Source: Arthrobacter sp. C9C5
GTDB taxonomy: Bacteria > Actinomycetota > Actinomycetes > Actinomycetales > Micrococcaceae
Length of the DNA stretch: 64,000 nt
Assembly: GCF_013359735.1 (NCBI RefSeq)
Contig: NZ_JABFMX010000009.1
Coordinates: forward strand, 1-64,000
Direction of reading: 5' to 3'
Shown one piece after another: positions 26,058 to 34,082 of the stretch. A program made the translations under genes and the position numbers. Position 1 is the stretch's first letter; the number at the start of each line of letters is the position of its first letter. The notes below the pieces were generated by a model. The model had not been told where the DNA came from, ran no database searches, and was given only the letters and a program-made list of their open reading frames with translations.

Positions 26058-26990
26058 ATGACCTCCACCTCCCTGACCAAACCCCAGGGCGCAGGCCGTG
26101 CCGGGGACAAAGTCTTCTCAGGGGCCACCCTGGCAGCGGGCTGCCTGATCCTCGCTGTTCTGTTTGGCGTTGCGCTTTTCCTCGTCATCCAGGCCATTCC
26201 CGCGTTCACCGCCCCGGCCGCGGACATCCAGGGCGGCAAGGGCTTCTTCGCCTACATCTGGCCGATCGTCGTCGGCACCCTCATCGCGGCCGTCATCGCG
26301 CTGGTCATCGCCACCCCCGTGGCCATCGGCGTCGCGCTCTTCATCTCGCACTACGCCCCGCGCAGGCTGGCGTCCGGCCTTGGCTACGTGGTGGACTTGC
26401 TGGCCGCCATCCCGTCGGTGGTCTACGGCGCCTGGGGTGCAGCCTTCCTGGCCAAGGAAATCTCACCGGCCTACAACTGGCTGGCCAACAACCTGGGCTG
26501 GCTGCCGATCTTCCAGGGCCCGGCGTCCGCCACCGGCAAGACCATCCTGACGGCAGGCATCGTGCTCGCGGTCATGGTCCTGCCGATCATCACTTCGCTC
26601 TCACGCGAAATCTTCCTGCAGACCCCCAAGCTGCACGAGGAGGCCGCACTGGCCCTCGGCGCCACGCGCTGGGAAATGATCCGGATGGCCGTGCTGCCGT
26701 TCGGACGCCCGGGCATCGTCAGCGCCGTGATGCTGGGCCTGGGCCGTGCGCTGGGCGAGACCATGGCCGTCGCGCTCGTGCTCTCCTCCGGAGTCCTCAC
26801 GGCAAGCCTGATCCAGTCCGGCAACCAGACCATCGCCGCCGAGATCGCCCTGAACTTCCCCGAAGCCAGCGGCCTGAAGGTCAGCACACTGATCGCCGCT
26901 GGCCTGGTGCTGTTCGTCATCACCCTCGGCGTGAACATGATTGCCCGGTGGATCATCACCCGGCACAAAGAATTCTCGGGAGCCAACTAA
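26058..26990 (+). CDS. pstC: Phosphate ABC transporter permease PstC
   Basis: A 310-residue permease with six membrane segments and the binding-protein-dependent transport signature (EAALALGATRWEMIRMAVLPFGRPG, about residues 195-219) that docks to PstB. It pairs with PstA to form the phosphate channel. It lies 136 bases after pstS beyond the hairpin, and its stop is directly followed by the pstA start. Confidence 0.95.
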   Translation: MTSTSLTKPQGAGRAGDKVFSGATLAAGCLILAVLFGVALFLVIQAIPAFTAPAADIQGGKGFFAYIWPIVVGTLIAAVIALVIATPVAIGVALFISHYAPRRLASGLGYVVDLLAAIPSVVYGAWGAAFLAKEISPAYNWLANNLGWLPIFQGPASATGKTILTAGIVLAVMVLPIITSLSREIFLQTPKLHEEAALALGATRWEMIRMAVLPFGRPGIVSAVMLGLGRALGETMAVALVLSSGVLTASLIQSGNQTIAAEIALNFPEASGLKVSTLIAAGLVLFVITLGVNMIARWIITRHKEFSGAN

Positions 26991-28100
26991 ATGACCTCCA
27001 CCCTGAACCCGGTGCGCAAACGCTCCGCCCTTACCAAGGGGCAGCTGCCCAAGGCCGCGCCGTACATCGTCTTGGCCCTCGCCCTCGTCATCGGGGCCGC
27101 CATCATGGCCCTGATCGGCTTCAACGCCTTCGGCTGGGGCATCGTCTCGGCGCTGCTCTTCACCGCCGGGCTCGTCGGCTGGAGTGCCGCCGTTGAAGGA
27201 TCCCGCAAGGCCAAGGACAAACTGGTCACCTGCCTCGTCGTCGGTGCCTTCCTTGTTGCCCTGCTGCCGCTGATCTCGGTGATCTGGACAGTGCTGGTCA
27301 AGGGCCTGCCGGGCCTGGTGGACCCCGGCTTCCTGAGCACCTCGATGAACGGCGTCACCGGCGCGTTCGACAACAAGAGCGTCGAACAAGGCGCCCCCGT
27401 GCTGGGCGGTATCTACCACGCGCTGATCGGCACCGTGCAGATCACCCTGCTCGCCACCGTCATCTCGGTCCCGGTGGGCCTGCTGACCGCGATCTACCTC
27501 GTCGAATACGGCGAAGACCGCGCGCTGGCCCGTGCCATCACCTTCTTCGTCGACGTGATGACCGGTATCCCCTCGATCGTGGCCGGCCTGTTCGCCGCGG
27601 CGTTCTTCTTCGCCGTCGTCGGCCCGGGCACCAAGACGGGCGCCGTTGCCGCCGTCGCACTCTCCGTGCTGATGATCCCGGTGGTGGTCCGTTCCAGCGA
27701 GGAAATGCTCAAGATCGTCCCAAACGAACTCCGCGAAGCCGCCTACGCCCTCGGCGTCCGCAAGTGGCGGACCATCCTTAAGGTGGTCATCCCGACGGCG
27801 ATCTCCGGCATCGCCTCCGGCGTTACCCTGGCTATTGCACGCGTAATCGGCGAGACCGCCCCGATCCTGGTCACCGCCGGCTTCGCCACCTCCATCAACA
27901 ACAACGTGTTCGGCGGCTGGATGGCCTCGCTGCCCACCTTCATCTACACGCAGATCCTGAACCCGACGTCGCCGTCCAACCCGGGTCCGTCCGATCAGCG
28001 CGCCTGGGGCGCGGCCCTGGTCCTCATCATCCTCGTGATGCTGCTCAACCTGGCCGCCCGCCTAGTGGCCCGCATCTTCGCCCCGAAGGCCGGCCGCTAG
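26991..28100 (+). CDS. pstA: Phosphate ABC transporter permease PstA
   Basis: A 369-residue permease. The core has the same docking loop (ELREAAYALGVRKWRTILKVVIPTA). An N-terminal extension of about 100 residues carries two or three extra hydrophobic segments before the region shared with shorter PstA proteins, a common actinobacterial variant. The ATG directly abuts the pstC stop, so the two are translationally coupled. Confidence 0.95.
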   Translation: MTSTLNPVRKRSALTKGQLPKAAPYIVLALALVIGAAIMALIGFNAFGWGIVSALLFTAGLVGWSAAVEGSRKAKDKLVTCLVVGAFLVALLPLISVIWTVLVKGLPGLVDPGFLSTSMNGVTGAFDNKSVEQGAPVLGGIYHALIGTVQITLLATVISVPVGLLTAIYLVEYGEDRALARAITFFVDVMTGIPSIVAGLFAAAFFFAVVGPGTKTGAVAAVALSVLMIPVVVRSSEEMLKIVPNELREAAYALGVRKWRTILKVVIPTAISGIASGVTLAIARVIGETAPILVTAGFATSINNNVFGGWMASLPTFIYTQILNPTSPSNPGPSDQRAWGAALVLIILVMLLNLAARLVARIFAPKAGR

Positions 28101-28146
28101 GCCACCGCAGGCACCCGGCCCCCACCACCACAAGTGAAGGAACAGC

Positions 28147-28926
28147 ATGTCTAAGCGCATCGACGTCAAAGACCTGAACGTCTACTACGGCAAATTCCTG
28201 GCCGTGGAGGACGTCAACATCAACATCGACGCCAAGTCCGTCACCGCCTTCATCGGCCCTTCCGGCTGCGGCAAGTCCACCTTCCTGCGCACCCTGAACC
28301 GGATGCACGAAGTCATTCCCGGCGCCCGGGTGGAAGGCGAAGTACTCCTCGACGGCGACAACCTCTACGGTCCCGGCGTGGACCCCGTCACGGTGCGCTC
28401 GCAGATCGGCATGGTCTTCCAGCGGCCCAACCCGTTTCCCACCATGTCCATCCGGGACAACGTGCTGGCGGGCGTGAAGCTGAACAACCAGAAGATCTCC
28501 AAGGGCGAGGCGGACGCGCTCGTGGAGCGCTCCCTGCGCGGCGCCAACCTTTGGAACGAGGTCAAGGACCGCCTGGCCAAGCCCGGTTCCGGGCTGTCCG
28601 GCGGCCAGCAGCAGCGCCTCTGCATCGCCCGCGCCATCGCCGTGGAGCCCCAGGTGATCCTGATGGACGAGCCCTGCTCCGCGCTGGACCCGATCTCCAC
28701 GCTCGCCATTGAGGACCTCATCAACGAGCTCAAGGACGAATACACGGTGGTGATCGTGACCCACAACATGCAGCAGGCTGCCCGCGTCTCGGACAAGACG
28801 GCGTTCTTCAACATCGCCGGAACCGGCAAGCCCGGCAAGCTGATCGAGTATGGTGACACCCACACCATCTTCAGCAACCCTTCCGTGAAGGCCACCGAGG
28901 ATTACGTCTCCGGCCGCTTCGGATAA
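28147..28926 (+). CDS. pstB: Phosphate ABC transporter ATPase PstB
   Basis: A 259-residue ATPase that drives phosphate import. Walker [10 protein letters not shown] (about residues 37-45), signature LSGGQQQR, Walker [14 protein letters not shown], and the switch His in [12 protein letters not shown] are all intact. It is last in pstSCAB, 46 bases after pstA. phoU, which often ends this operon, is absent; a DUF47 (PhoU-like) protein is encoded with the Pit transporter next door. Confidence 0.96.
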   Translation: MSKRIDVKDLNVYYGKFLAVEDVNINIDAKSVTAFIGPSGCGKSTFLRTLNRMHEVIPGARVEGEVLLDGDNLYGPGVDPVTVRSQIGMVFQRPNPFPTMSIRDNVLAGVKLNNQKISKGEADALVERSLRGANLWNEVKDRLAKPGSGLSGGQQQRLCIARAIAVEPQVILMDEPCSALDPISTLAIEDLINELKDEYTVVIVTHNMQQAARVSDKTAFFNIAGTGKPGKLIEYGDTHTIFSNPSVKATEDYVSGRFG

Positions 28927-28931
28927 AGCCG

Positions 28932-28970
28932 CCCGCCCATCGAGTGCTCCACCCGCCCATCGAGTGCTCC
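28932..28970. repeat. Direct repeat of a 19-mer beside REP-like copy 2
   Basis: CCCGCCCATCGAGTGCTCC occurs at 28932-28950 and again at 28952-28970, just after pstB. The second copy runs into the left arm of the palindrome at 28965. It may be a duplication of the element's edge. Confidence 0.75.
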
Positions 28971-29012
28971 GCAGGTGCCGTCTTGGGCCCTCAAAAGGGC
29001 ACCTACGGAGCA
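28965..29012. repeat. REP-like palindrome, copy 2, between convergent pstB and pit
   Basis: TGCTCCGCAGGTGCC (28965-28979) faces GGCACCTACGGAGCA (28998-29012), 14 of 15 positions complementary, with an inner GGGCCC/GGGC core. The left arm is identical to that of the element at 7961. It lies between the pstB and pit stops and probably ends transcription from both sides. Confidence 0.78.
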
Positions 29013-29024
29013 GCCGACGGTTCC

Positions 29025-30041
29025 CTAGAGCCCCGCAAGGGGCGACAGGGCGAGTTCCAGCACAAAGGCCGCCGCGGCGGTGACCAGCGGAGTCAGCGCC
29101 CAGAAGGCGAGGATCCGGAGCACCAGCCGGCGGTTGGTCGCCGAGTACCTCTGGTTGGTGCCCGCGCCCAGCACCGCGGAGGTCACGGTGTGGGTGGTGG
29201 ACATCGGCCAGTGCAGCCCGATCGCGCCCACCAGCAGGATGGCGCTGCTGTAGAGCTGCGCGACGAAGCCGCGCAGCGGATCGACCCGGATCATCCGGTA
29301 GCCGATCGTGTAGGAGATCCGCCAGCCGCCTGCGAGGGTGCCTGCCGTCAGCATGGCCGCGGTCAGCAGCGCCACCCAGACGGGGGTGGTGCCGCCGTCG
29401 GGGAGCCCCGCGGCCAGCATCGCCAGGATCAGCACGGCGCTGGTGCGCTGGCCGTCCTGCAGGCCGTGGCCGAAAGCGACGGCACCCGCGGCGATGGCCT
29501 GGGCACGCCTGGACCTGGTATTGACGACGCTCGGCGGTGTGTAGCGGGCTGCCCACGTGGCGGGCCAGACCAGCAGGTAGGCGCCCGCGAAAGCGATGAC
29601 CGGGGAGAGCAGCAGCGGCAGCACCACTTGGAAAAGCAAGGACTGGTCCACGCCGAGGACCGAGTGTCCGCCCACGGCAACGCTGGCGACGCCGGCCCCG
29701 GCCAGGCCCCCCACGAGCGCGTGTGTCGAGGAGGCCGGGATGCCGCGCCACCACGTGTAGAGGCCCCACAGCACGGCGCTCAGCAGGCCGGCGATGAGGA
29801 TGGTCAGGCCGTTGCCGCCGGGCGGAAGAACCACCCAGGTCCGGCTGACCTCCAGCGCCAGGGCTGCGCTGAGGGCGGCGCCGATGAAGTTGAACAAACC
29901 GGCCAGGAGCACCGCGACGGTGGGGGTCAGGGCACGCGTCCGGACGGCGAGGGCAACCGAGGAAGAAGCGTCGCGGAAGCCGTTGAGAAAGGCGAACGCC
30001 CCGGCGAAGAGAACCACCAGGGCAAAGAAAACGACGGACAC
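29025..30041 (-). CDS. pit: Inorganic phosphate transporter, PiT family
   Basis: A 338-residue secondary transporter with about ten membrane segments. The PiT repeats appear as FLNGFRDASSSVALAVRTRALTP at the N terminus and FGHGLQDGQRTSAVL in the middle, where typical members have GANDxAN. It imports metal phosphate with protons at low affinity. It starts at GTG 1 base after the DUF47 gene's stop, a standard pair. It converges with the high-affinity pst operon, so both uptake systems are side by side. Confidence 0.92.
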   Translation of the reverse strand: MSVVFFALVVLFAGAFAFLNGFRDASSSVALAVRTRALTPTVAVLLAGLFNFIGAALSAALALEVSRTWVVLPPGGNGLTILIAGLLSAVLWGLYTWWRGIPASSTHALVGGLAGAGVASVAVGGHSVLGVDQSLLFQVVLPLLLSPVIAFAGAYLLVWPATWAARYTPPSVVNTRSRRAQAIAAGAVAFGHGLQDGQRTSAVLILAMLAAGLPDGGTTPVWVALLTAAMLTAGTLAGGWRISYTIGYRMIRVDPLRGFVAQLYSSAILLVGAIGLHWPMSTTHTVTSAVLGAGTNQRYSATNRRLVLRILAFWALTPLVTAAAAFVLELALSPLAGL

Positions 30042-30042
30042 C

Positions 30043-30660
30043 TCAGGATTCCTTGACGATGATGCTGCCCACCTGGGTAGCGATCCGCCGCATGTCCTTG
30101 GTGACTTCCACGAGCTGGTCCGCGATGTCGCGGTTGCGCGCGTACTGCGCCGATTTCATGTCCCTGATCATGTCCGCCACCCAGACCCGGTGGGTGCGCT
30201 CGGCCCGTTTGGTGAGCCGGAGGATCTCGATCCAGTAATCCTCCAGGTCATCGAGGTTGTTCAGCTGGCGCATGGCGTCAACGGTGAGCTCGGCCTGCCT
30301 GCTGATGATTTCCAGCTGGTCGGCCGCGCGTTTGGGCAGCCGCTCCAGCTTGTAGAGGAAGACGAGGTCCGCGGCGGCGTCGAGCTTCTCCATTGCCTCG
30401 TTGAGGTAGCGGGAGAGCGCGTACATGTCCTCGCGGGGGAGGGGATTCAGGAAGCTGGTCCGCATGTGCGTCAGGAGGGCAAAATGCAGTTCCGCCGACT
30501 TCGCCTCGTGGTCGTGCATGTCCTCCACCAGCCGCGAATGTTCGCTGGCGGGCGCTCCAAGGATCTCCGAAAGGGTTCCCGTGGCCACGGCTATCTGGTG
30601 GGCCATCTGGGACAGCAGGTTCAGCCCTGCGGGCTCCTGGGGGAAAAGGCGCAGCTTCAC
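30043..30660 (-). CDS. DUF47 family (PhoU-like) Pit accessory protein
   Basis: A 205-residue all-helical protein of the DUF47/PhoU-like family, found beside Pit transporters in many bacteria and thought to tune phosphate uptake. Acidic and His-rich helices (for example SRLVEDMHDHEAKSAELHFALL, with metal-binding ExxxD/HE patterns) fit the metal clusters of PhoU folds. It starts at GTG and is followed by pit after 1 base. Confidence 0.9.
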   Translation of the reverse strand: MKLRLFPQEPAGLNLLSQMAHQIAVATGTLSEILGAPASEHSRLVEDMHDHEAKSAELHFALLTHMRTSFLNPLPREDMYALSRYLNEAMEKLDAAADLVFLYKLERLPKRAADQLEIISRQAELTVDAMRQLNNLDDLEDYWIEILRLTKRAERTHRVWVADMIRDMKSAQYARNRDIADQLVEVTKDMRRIATQVGSIIVKES

Positions 30661-31046
30661 GTGGGGTTACCGGTCTCCGGACGAGGCTTACACGGGCGTT
30701 GTCTGCCGGCCCTGGTACGTGACGATGACCCGCGCATGGGGTTTACTTTACCGCCCGGACTTAGGCCCCCGGGAACCGTCGGCCGGGCATGCGCCGGGCC
30801 GCCCGCAACGGGCCGCCCGGAAGCGGGCATGAAAATGGTGCCGAACCGGATACGCCTCTCGGCGGTAGGCCGCTCTAGGCGGCTAATTGTTGAAGCCCGG
30901 GGGTTTCGCGGCTCGGCACCGCCTTTAGTTTTCTACTTCGGGAGGACCAAGTCAACATTGACAGCAGGGCCCCGGCGTGCGTATTAACAGTGCCGGACGG
31001 CGGGGTTAAACGGCCGAATTCCGGCGCCCAACAGCCGCCGGAGGGC
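30661..31046. other. Intergenic region upstream of the DUF47-pit operon
   Basis: About 385 bases without a convincing gene. The part nearest the DUF47 start should hold the promoter for that operon, read leftward. No GTTCAC-type PHO repeats are visible, unlike pst. Nothing else recognisable. Confidence 0.5.
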
Positions 31047-31703
31047 TCAGTCGAGCTCGCCCAGCCGCCAGGCGTTGGCAGCATGTTCGAGGTCCTCGGC
31101 GGTCTTGACCAGGAGGTGTGAATTCCGCGTCAGCTTGCTCGCGTGGTTCGCGTTGCTGTGCTCCGCGCCGTCGGCAAGGGTGGCCTGGCCCAGCGCCACC
31201 ACCCGGCAGAATGCCGCCGAGCGCTCCAGCGCGACGTCGAACTCGCCGTCGAAGGCGCCGGAGAGGATGGCGTCCGCCATCGACTTCATTTCCTCGGCAC
31301 CTGGTGGCTCGGCCGCGCCGGCCACCACGTGGGACACCTGGGCGGTGTCTTTGCCTGCCTTGAAGTAGACCGAAATCCGTTCGGGGTCCCGGATGGTGGC
31401 GGCCCGCAGCGCGTAGAGCCGCCAGAGCGCGCCCGGCAGGGACCGAGCCGGGCTCTCCGCCCACATTTCGGCAATGGCATCGAGGCCCTGTTCATCGGCG
31501 AGTTTGACCAGCCGCCGGGTGACCTTGGGGTCGTCGCTGTCCCGTCCACGGCGGACGAGCGCCTGGGCCGCGAGGTGGGCTGCCTCGGAAACCCTTGCAG
31601 GGTCCGCACCCCCGGCGAACGGCTCAAAGTCGATCGGCGCAAAGGGCTTCGGCTTGTGGTGACGGTGCGGTCCGGGGCTGCTGGCTCCTGCTTGCTCGCT
31701 CAT
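31047..31703 (-). CDS. Conserved-looking hypothetical protein
   Basis: A 218-residue soluble protein of unknown function. It has a His/Pro/Lys-rich N-terminal tail (GPHRHHKPKPFAPI), then a mainly helical body with SEAAHLAAQALVRRGRDSDDPKVTRRLVKLADEQGLDAIAEMW and a regular charged pattern. No membrane segment, signal or catalytic motif is evident. Codon usage is normal for the window. ATG start. It is divergent from the tRNA-Lys gene. Confidence 0.78.
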   Translation of the reverse strand: MSEQAGASSPGPHRHHKPKPFAPIDFEPFAGGADPARVSEAAHLAAQALVRRGRDSDDPKVTRRLVKLADEQGLDAIAEMWAESPARSLPGALWRLYALRAATIRDPERISVYFKAGKDTAQVSHVVAGAAEPPGAEEMKSMADAILSGAFDGEFDVALERSAAFCRVVALGQATLADGAEHSNANHASKLTRNSHLLVKTAEDLEHAANAWRLGELD

Positions 31704-31905
31704 GCCACCACGCTACTCCTGTGCATTCCGGGAATCGAGCATGCCCCGAGTGCGGTAGCAACGCCCGACAAGCCTACGACGGCGGCGCGTCGGGCCCGGT
31801 GACAAAGCCCGCCTGCGTCTGGGGTACAGTATTAACGTCCAGAAATGGACTGGGCCGACGCGCCCGTCAACAGCGGATTTTTCCGCCGGTTGCGGCTGTC
31901 GGCTG

Positions 31906-31978
31906 GGGCCTTTAGCTCAGTTGGTAGAGCATCGGACTTTTAATCCGTGGGTCGTGGGTTCGATCCCCACAGGGCCCA
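31906..31978 (+). tRNA. tRNA-Lys (anticodon TTT)
   Basis: A 73-base cloverleaf. The acceptor arm GGGCCTT (31906-31912) pairs with AGGGCCC (31971-31977) with one T-G pair. The D arm is GCTC-AGTTGGTA-GAGC, the anticodon loop CTTTTAA gives anticodon TTT, and the T arm is GTGGG-TTCGATC-CCCAC. The discriminator base is A, and CCA is not encoded. The outermost anticodon-stem pair is T-T, so four good pairs remain. A terminator follows. Confidence 0.97.
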
Positions 31979-31998
31979 CTCTTTTAGCGAAGAGTGGA

Positions 31999-32040
31999 AA
32001 AACCCCCGGCATCCTGGCGACAGGAAGCCGGGGGTTTTTT
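31999..32040 (+). terminator. Rho-independent terminator after tRNA-Lys
   Basis: AAACCCCCGGC (31999/32000-32010) pairs with GCCGGGGGTTT (32027-32037), followed by a T run to 32040. A classic intrinsic terminator 20 bases after the tRNA, read rightward; its A-rich left flank would also let it work leftward. Confidence 0.92.
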
Positions 32041-32127
32041 GCGTCCGGGTCCGGACGCGCCTGAACGCGCCCTCCGCCGGCGCAGTAAGCAAGCCTGCCT
32101 AGTAGTTAGATCGGCTAGGATTATCGG

Positions 32128-32631
32128 ATGAACTCGGACAGTGCAGCAGGCTCAGGGTACTGGTATGGGCCGGATGAGCGGCTTGACCCGCCCACCGCAG
32201 TGTTGCAGGCCCTTCGCGGCTACCGCGCCGCCGAGGTTGCCACCAGGCGCTCGACGCGGGACTCGATGGGCATGGGGGAAACCGACCTGCTGGCCCTCCG
32301 CTATCTGTTGCGCGCCCAAGCCGCCGGGGAGCGGGTGGGCCCCAAGGACCTGAGTCGGACGCTGGGCATCACGACGGCATCCACCACCTCGCTGATCGAC
32401 CGGCTCGTCGGCAGCGGCCACGTGCGGCGGGAGCCTCATCCCACGGACCGGCGCTCCCTGGTGATCGTGCCGACTGCTGCGACGGATTCGGAAGTCCGAG
32501 AGACGCTGGGGGAGATGCACCGCAGGATGCTGGCGGTGGCGGAAGAGCTCAGCGCGGAGGAGAGCCGCGTCATCGTGTCCTTCCTGCGGCGCATGGCCGA
32601 TGCCCTCACCGAACACGTCGAGCGCCACTGA
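32128..32631 (+). CDS. MarR family transcriptional regulator
   Basis: A 167-residue winged-helix regulator. The MarR core is visible: LRAQAAGERVGPKDLSRTLGITTASTTSLIDRL (recognition helix, about residues 70-102) and the wing VRREPHPTDRRSLVIV. MarR proteins usually bind short palindromes as dimers and let go on binding small phenolic or redox ligands. The next gene's upstream region, starting 21 bases after its stop, holds palindromes with the TAG core also seen just before this gene (CCTAGTAGTTAGATCGG). Confidence 0.9.
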   Translation: MNSDSAAGSGYWYGPDERLDPPTAVLQALRGYRAAEVATRRSTRDSMGMGETDLLALRYLLRAQAAGERVGPKDLSRTLGITTASTTSLIDRLVGSGHVRREPHPTDRRSLVIVPTAATDSEVRETLGEMHRRMLAVAEELSAEESRVIVSFLRRMADALTEHVERH

Positions 32632-32651
32632 GTCGACGGCCGAGCCGTAAA

Positions 32652-32719
32652 GATTATCTAGACAGCAACTAGCTAGTTGGACTAGTGATATGTATGCTTA
32701 CTACTTGTGCTAGATAATC
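32652..32719. promoter_or_regulatory. Nested palindromes, probable MarR operator
   Basis: A perfect 14-bp palindrome CAACTAGCTAGTTG (32666-32679) sits between the outer inverted pair GATTATCTAG (32652-32661) and CTAGATAATC (32710-32719). The region is A/T-rich compared with its surroundings and lies directly before the small-protein/kinase operon. The MarR regulator encoded just upstream is the obvious candidate to bind here. Confidence 0.72.
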
Positions 32720-32736
32720 GTTTTCGTGGAGGAGTC

Positions 32737-33039
32737 GTGGCTGAGTTGTTGACGATCACCGGAACCCCGGGAGCCAGTGCGGCCCCTCTGGGTGCGCCGG
32801 ACTCCCCGGTAGAGCCGGGCGCCGCGGCCTCGGTCCTGCCTTTGACCACGGCCAGCAAGGCACCCAGCCATTGCGGAGCTCCGATGGAGTGGACAGCACC
32901 GGCGCTTGACGCCATGTTCGCTTACTCGTTCGACGCCGGGATCGGCTCCGCGGAGCTGCCGCCGGTGTGGCGCTGCTCCTGCGGTTTCCAGCTCGACGGG
33001 ATCGTCCACACTTCCAACGCGCTGGCCGCGCTTTCGTGA
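32737..33039 (+). CDS. Small Cys-containing protein, coupled to a kinase
   Basis: A 100-residue protein of unknown function. The first half is Ala/Pro/Gly-rich and probably disordered. The second half has His45-Cys46 and Cys80-Ser-Cys82 (SHCGAP ... VWRCSCGFQLDG), a layout that could bind one zinc or iron or form a reactive thiol pair. A GTG at 32737 was chosen for its GGAGG just upstream; an earlier GTG at 32707 lies inside the palindromic operator. Its stop overlaps the kinase start (GTGA), so both are made together and may interact. Confidence 0.75.
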   Translation: MAELLTITGTPGASAAPLGAPDSPVEPGAAASVLPLTTASKAPSHCGAPMEWTAPALDAMFAYSFDAGIGSAELPPVWRCSCGFQLDGIVHTSNALAALS

Positions 33040-33959
33040 GCGCCCTTCCAGTGCTCGCGGTGGCGGAGGGCCGCCCCGTCTCCGGACTGGCAGCAGCGTC
33101 TGCCGCCGGCCTCAACTTCACGGTGCTGCCGCTGCCGGACGCTCCCGGCGGACGCTTCCTGGTCCACGAGCTCCTGGGGCGCGGGGCGACTGCCACCGTG
33201 TTCCGCGGAACAGACCTGCTCAACGACCGTCCGGTCGCCATCAAGGTGGCCGAAGGTCCCGCCGAGAAGCACGCCAACCGGATCCACGCAGAAGCGCATG
33301 TACTCGCCTCCCTGGATCACCCCGCCGTGGTCCGCTTCATTGCCGCCGGCACAGTGCCGCCCGGTGACCAGTGGGCTGGCCGGCCCTTCCTGGTCGAAGA
33401 ATTCGCCTACGGGGGCAGCCTGGCCGAGCGGATCCGCGGCGGCGCTACCGGGACTGAGGAAGTGGCCGGTTGGGCTGCCGCCGCACTGTCCGGGCTGGGG
33501 CACGTCCACGCGCGGGGCCTGGTTCACCGTGACATCAAGCCCGCAAACATCCTGCTTAGTGCGCTCCGGAGGTGCTCGGTACGTATCGCCGACTTCGGGA
33601 TCGCCACGCCGGCCGGGACAGCCCCTGAACCGGGGGATTCCTCGGGCACCGTGCATTACATGAGCCCGGAGCAGGCGGCCGGTCACCCGGTCACCGCTGC
33701 CACCGATGTCTATGCGCTGGGACTGGTGCTGCTCGAGTGCCTTACCGGCGTGAAGGCCTATCCCGGGACGCCGGTCGAGTCGCTCGTGGCCCGCACCCTG
33801 CGGGGCCCGGAAATTCCGGCCGAACTCGGCGCCGGCTGGGTCTCGCTGCTGATGGCCATGACGGCGATGGATCCCGCGGCGCGGCCCTCGGCGGCGGGGG
33901 CCCACAAGCTGGCAAGCAGGCTGGCCCGGGCCCTCCCGCCACTTCGTTTGGTCGGCTGA
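33036..33959 (+). CDS. Soluble Ser/Thr protein kinase
   Basis: A 307-residue single-domain kinase with no membrane segment, PASTA or other sensor part. Glycine loop LLGRGATATVFRG, Lys70 in VAIKVAE, HRDIKPANILL with Asp166, DFGIATPA and SPEQ are intact. It starts at GTG within the GTGA overlap of the preceding small Cys protein. The last 90 residues closely match the kinase-GAF protein at 11261 (YPGxPxxSxVAR, PExPAELGAGWVSLL, DPAARPSA), so the two are paralogues. The MarR gene and palindromes upstream suggest ligand-controlled expression. Confidence 0.9.
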   Translation: MSALPVLAVAEGRPVSGLAAASAAGLNFTVLPLPDAPGGRFLVHELLGRGATATVFRGTDLLNDRPVAIKVAEGPAEKHANRIHAEAHVLASLDHPAVVRFIAAGTVPPGDQWAGRPFLVEEFAYGGSLAERIRGGATGTEEVAGWAAAALSGLGHVHARGLVHRDIKPANILLSALRRCSVRIADFGIATPAGTAPEPGDSSGTVHYMSPEQAAGHPVTAATDVYALGLVLLECLTGVKAYPGTPVESLVARTLRGPEIPAELGAGWVSLLMAMTAMDPAARPSAAGAHKLASRLARALPPLRLVG

Positions 33960-33995
33960 GGAGCCGGCTGAGTGGTCGGCTGAGGAGCCGGCTGA
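33950..33995. repeat. Tandem 22-mer repeat over the kinase stop
   Basis: The 22-base unit starting GGTCGGCTGAGGAG occurs at 33950-33971 and 33974-33995 (period 24). The first copy includes the kinase stop codon, so the repeat is probably a local duplication of the gene's end. Confidence 0.8.
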
Positions 33996-34014
33996 CCGAC
34001 TCCCGGTACGTCAG

Positions 34015-34049
34015 AAGGCCGGCCTGCACGCTCAGTGCAGGCCGGCCTT
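34015..34049. terminator. Bidirectional hairpin terminator, kinase / amylase
   Basis: AAGGCCGGCCTGCAC (34015-34029) pairs perfectly with GTGCAGGCCGGCCTT (34035-34049), a 15-bp stem with a 5-base loop and no U-tract. It lies between two convergent genes and would serve both. Confidence 0.8.
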
Positions 34050-34082
34050 CGGCGTTCTTCCCGTGTCCGTCGGGCCCCGGAG

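Noticed and set aside
28045..29769. A 574-codon minus-strand frame across pstB
   Set aside because: Shadow of the pst and pit genes; no recognisable domain.
31799..31830. Possible promoter GTGACA-N20-TACAGT for tRNA-Lys
   Set aside because: The 20-base spacer is too long for a normal promoter; position is right but evidence is weak.
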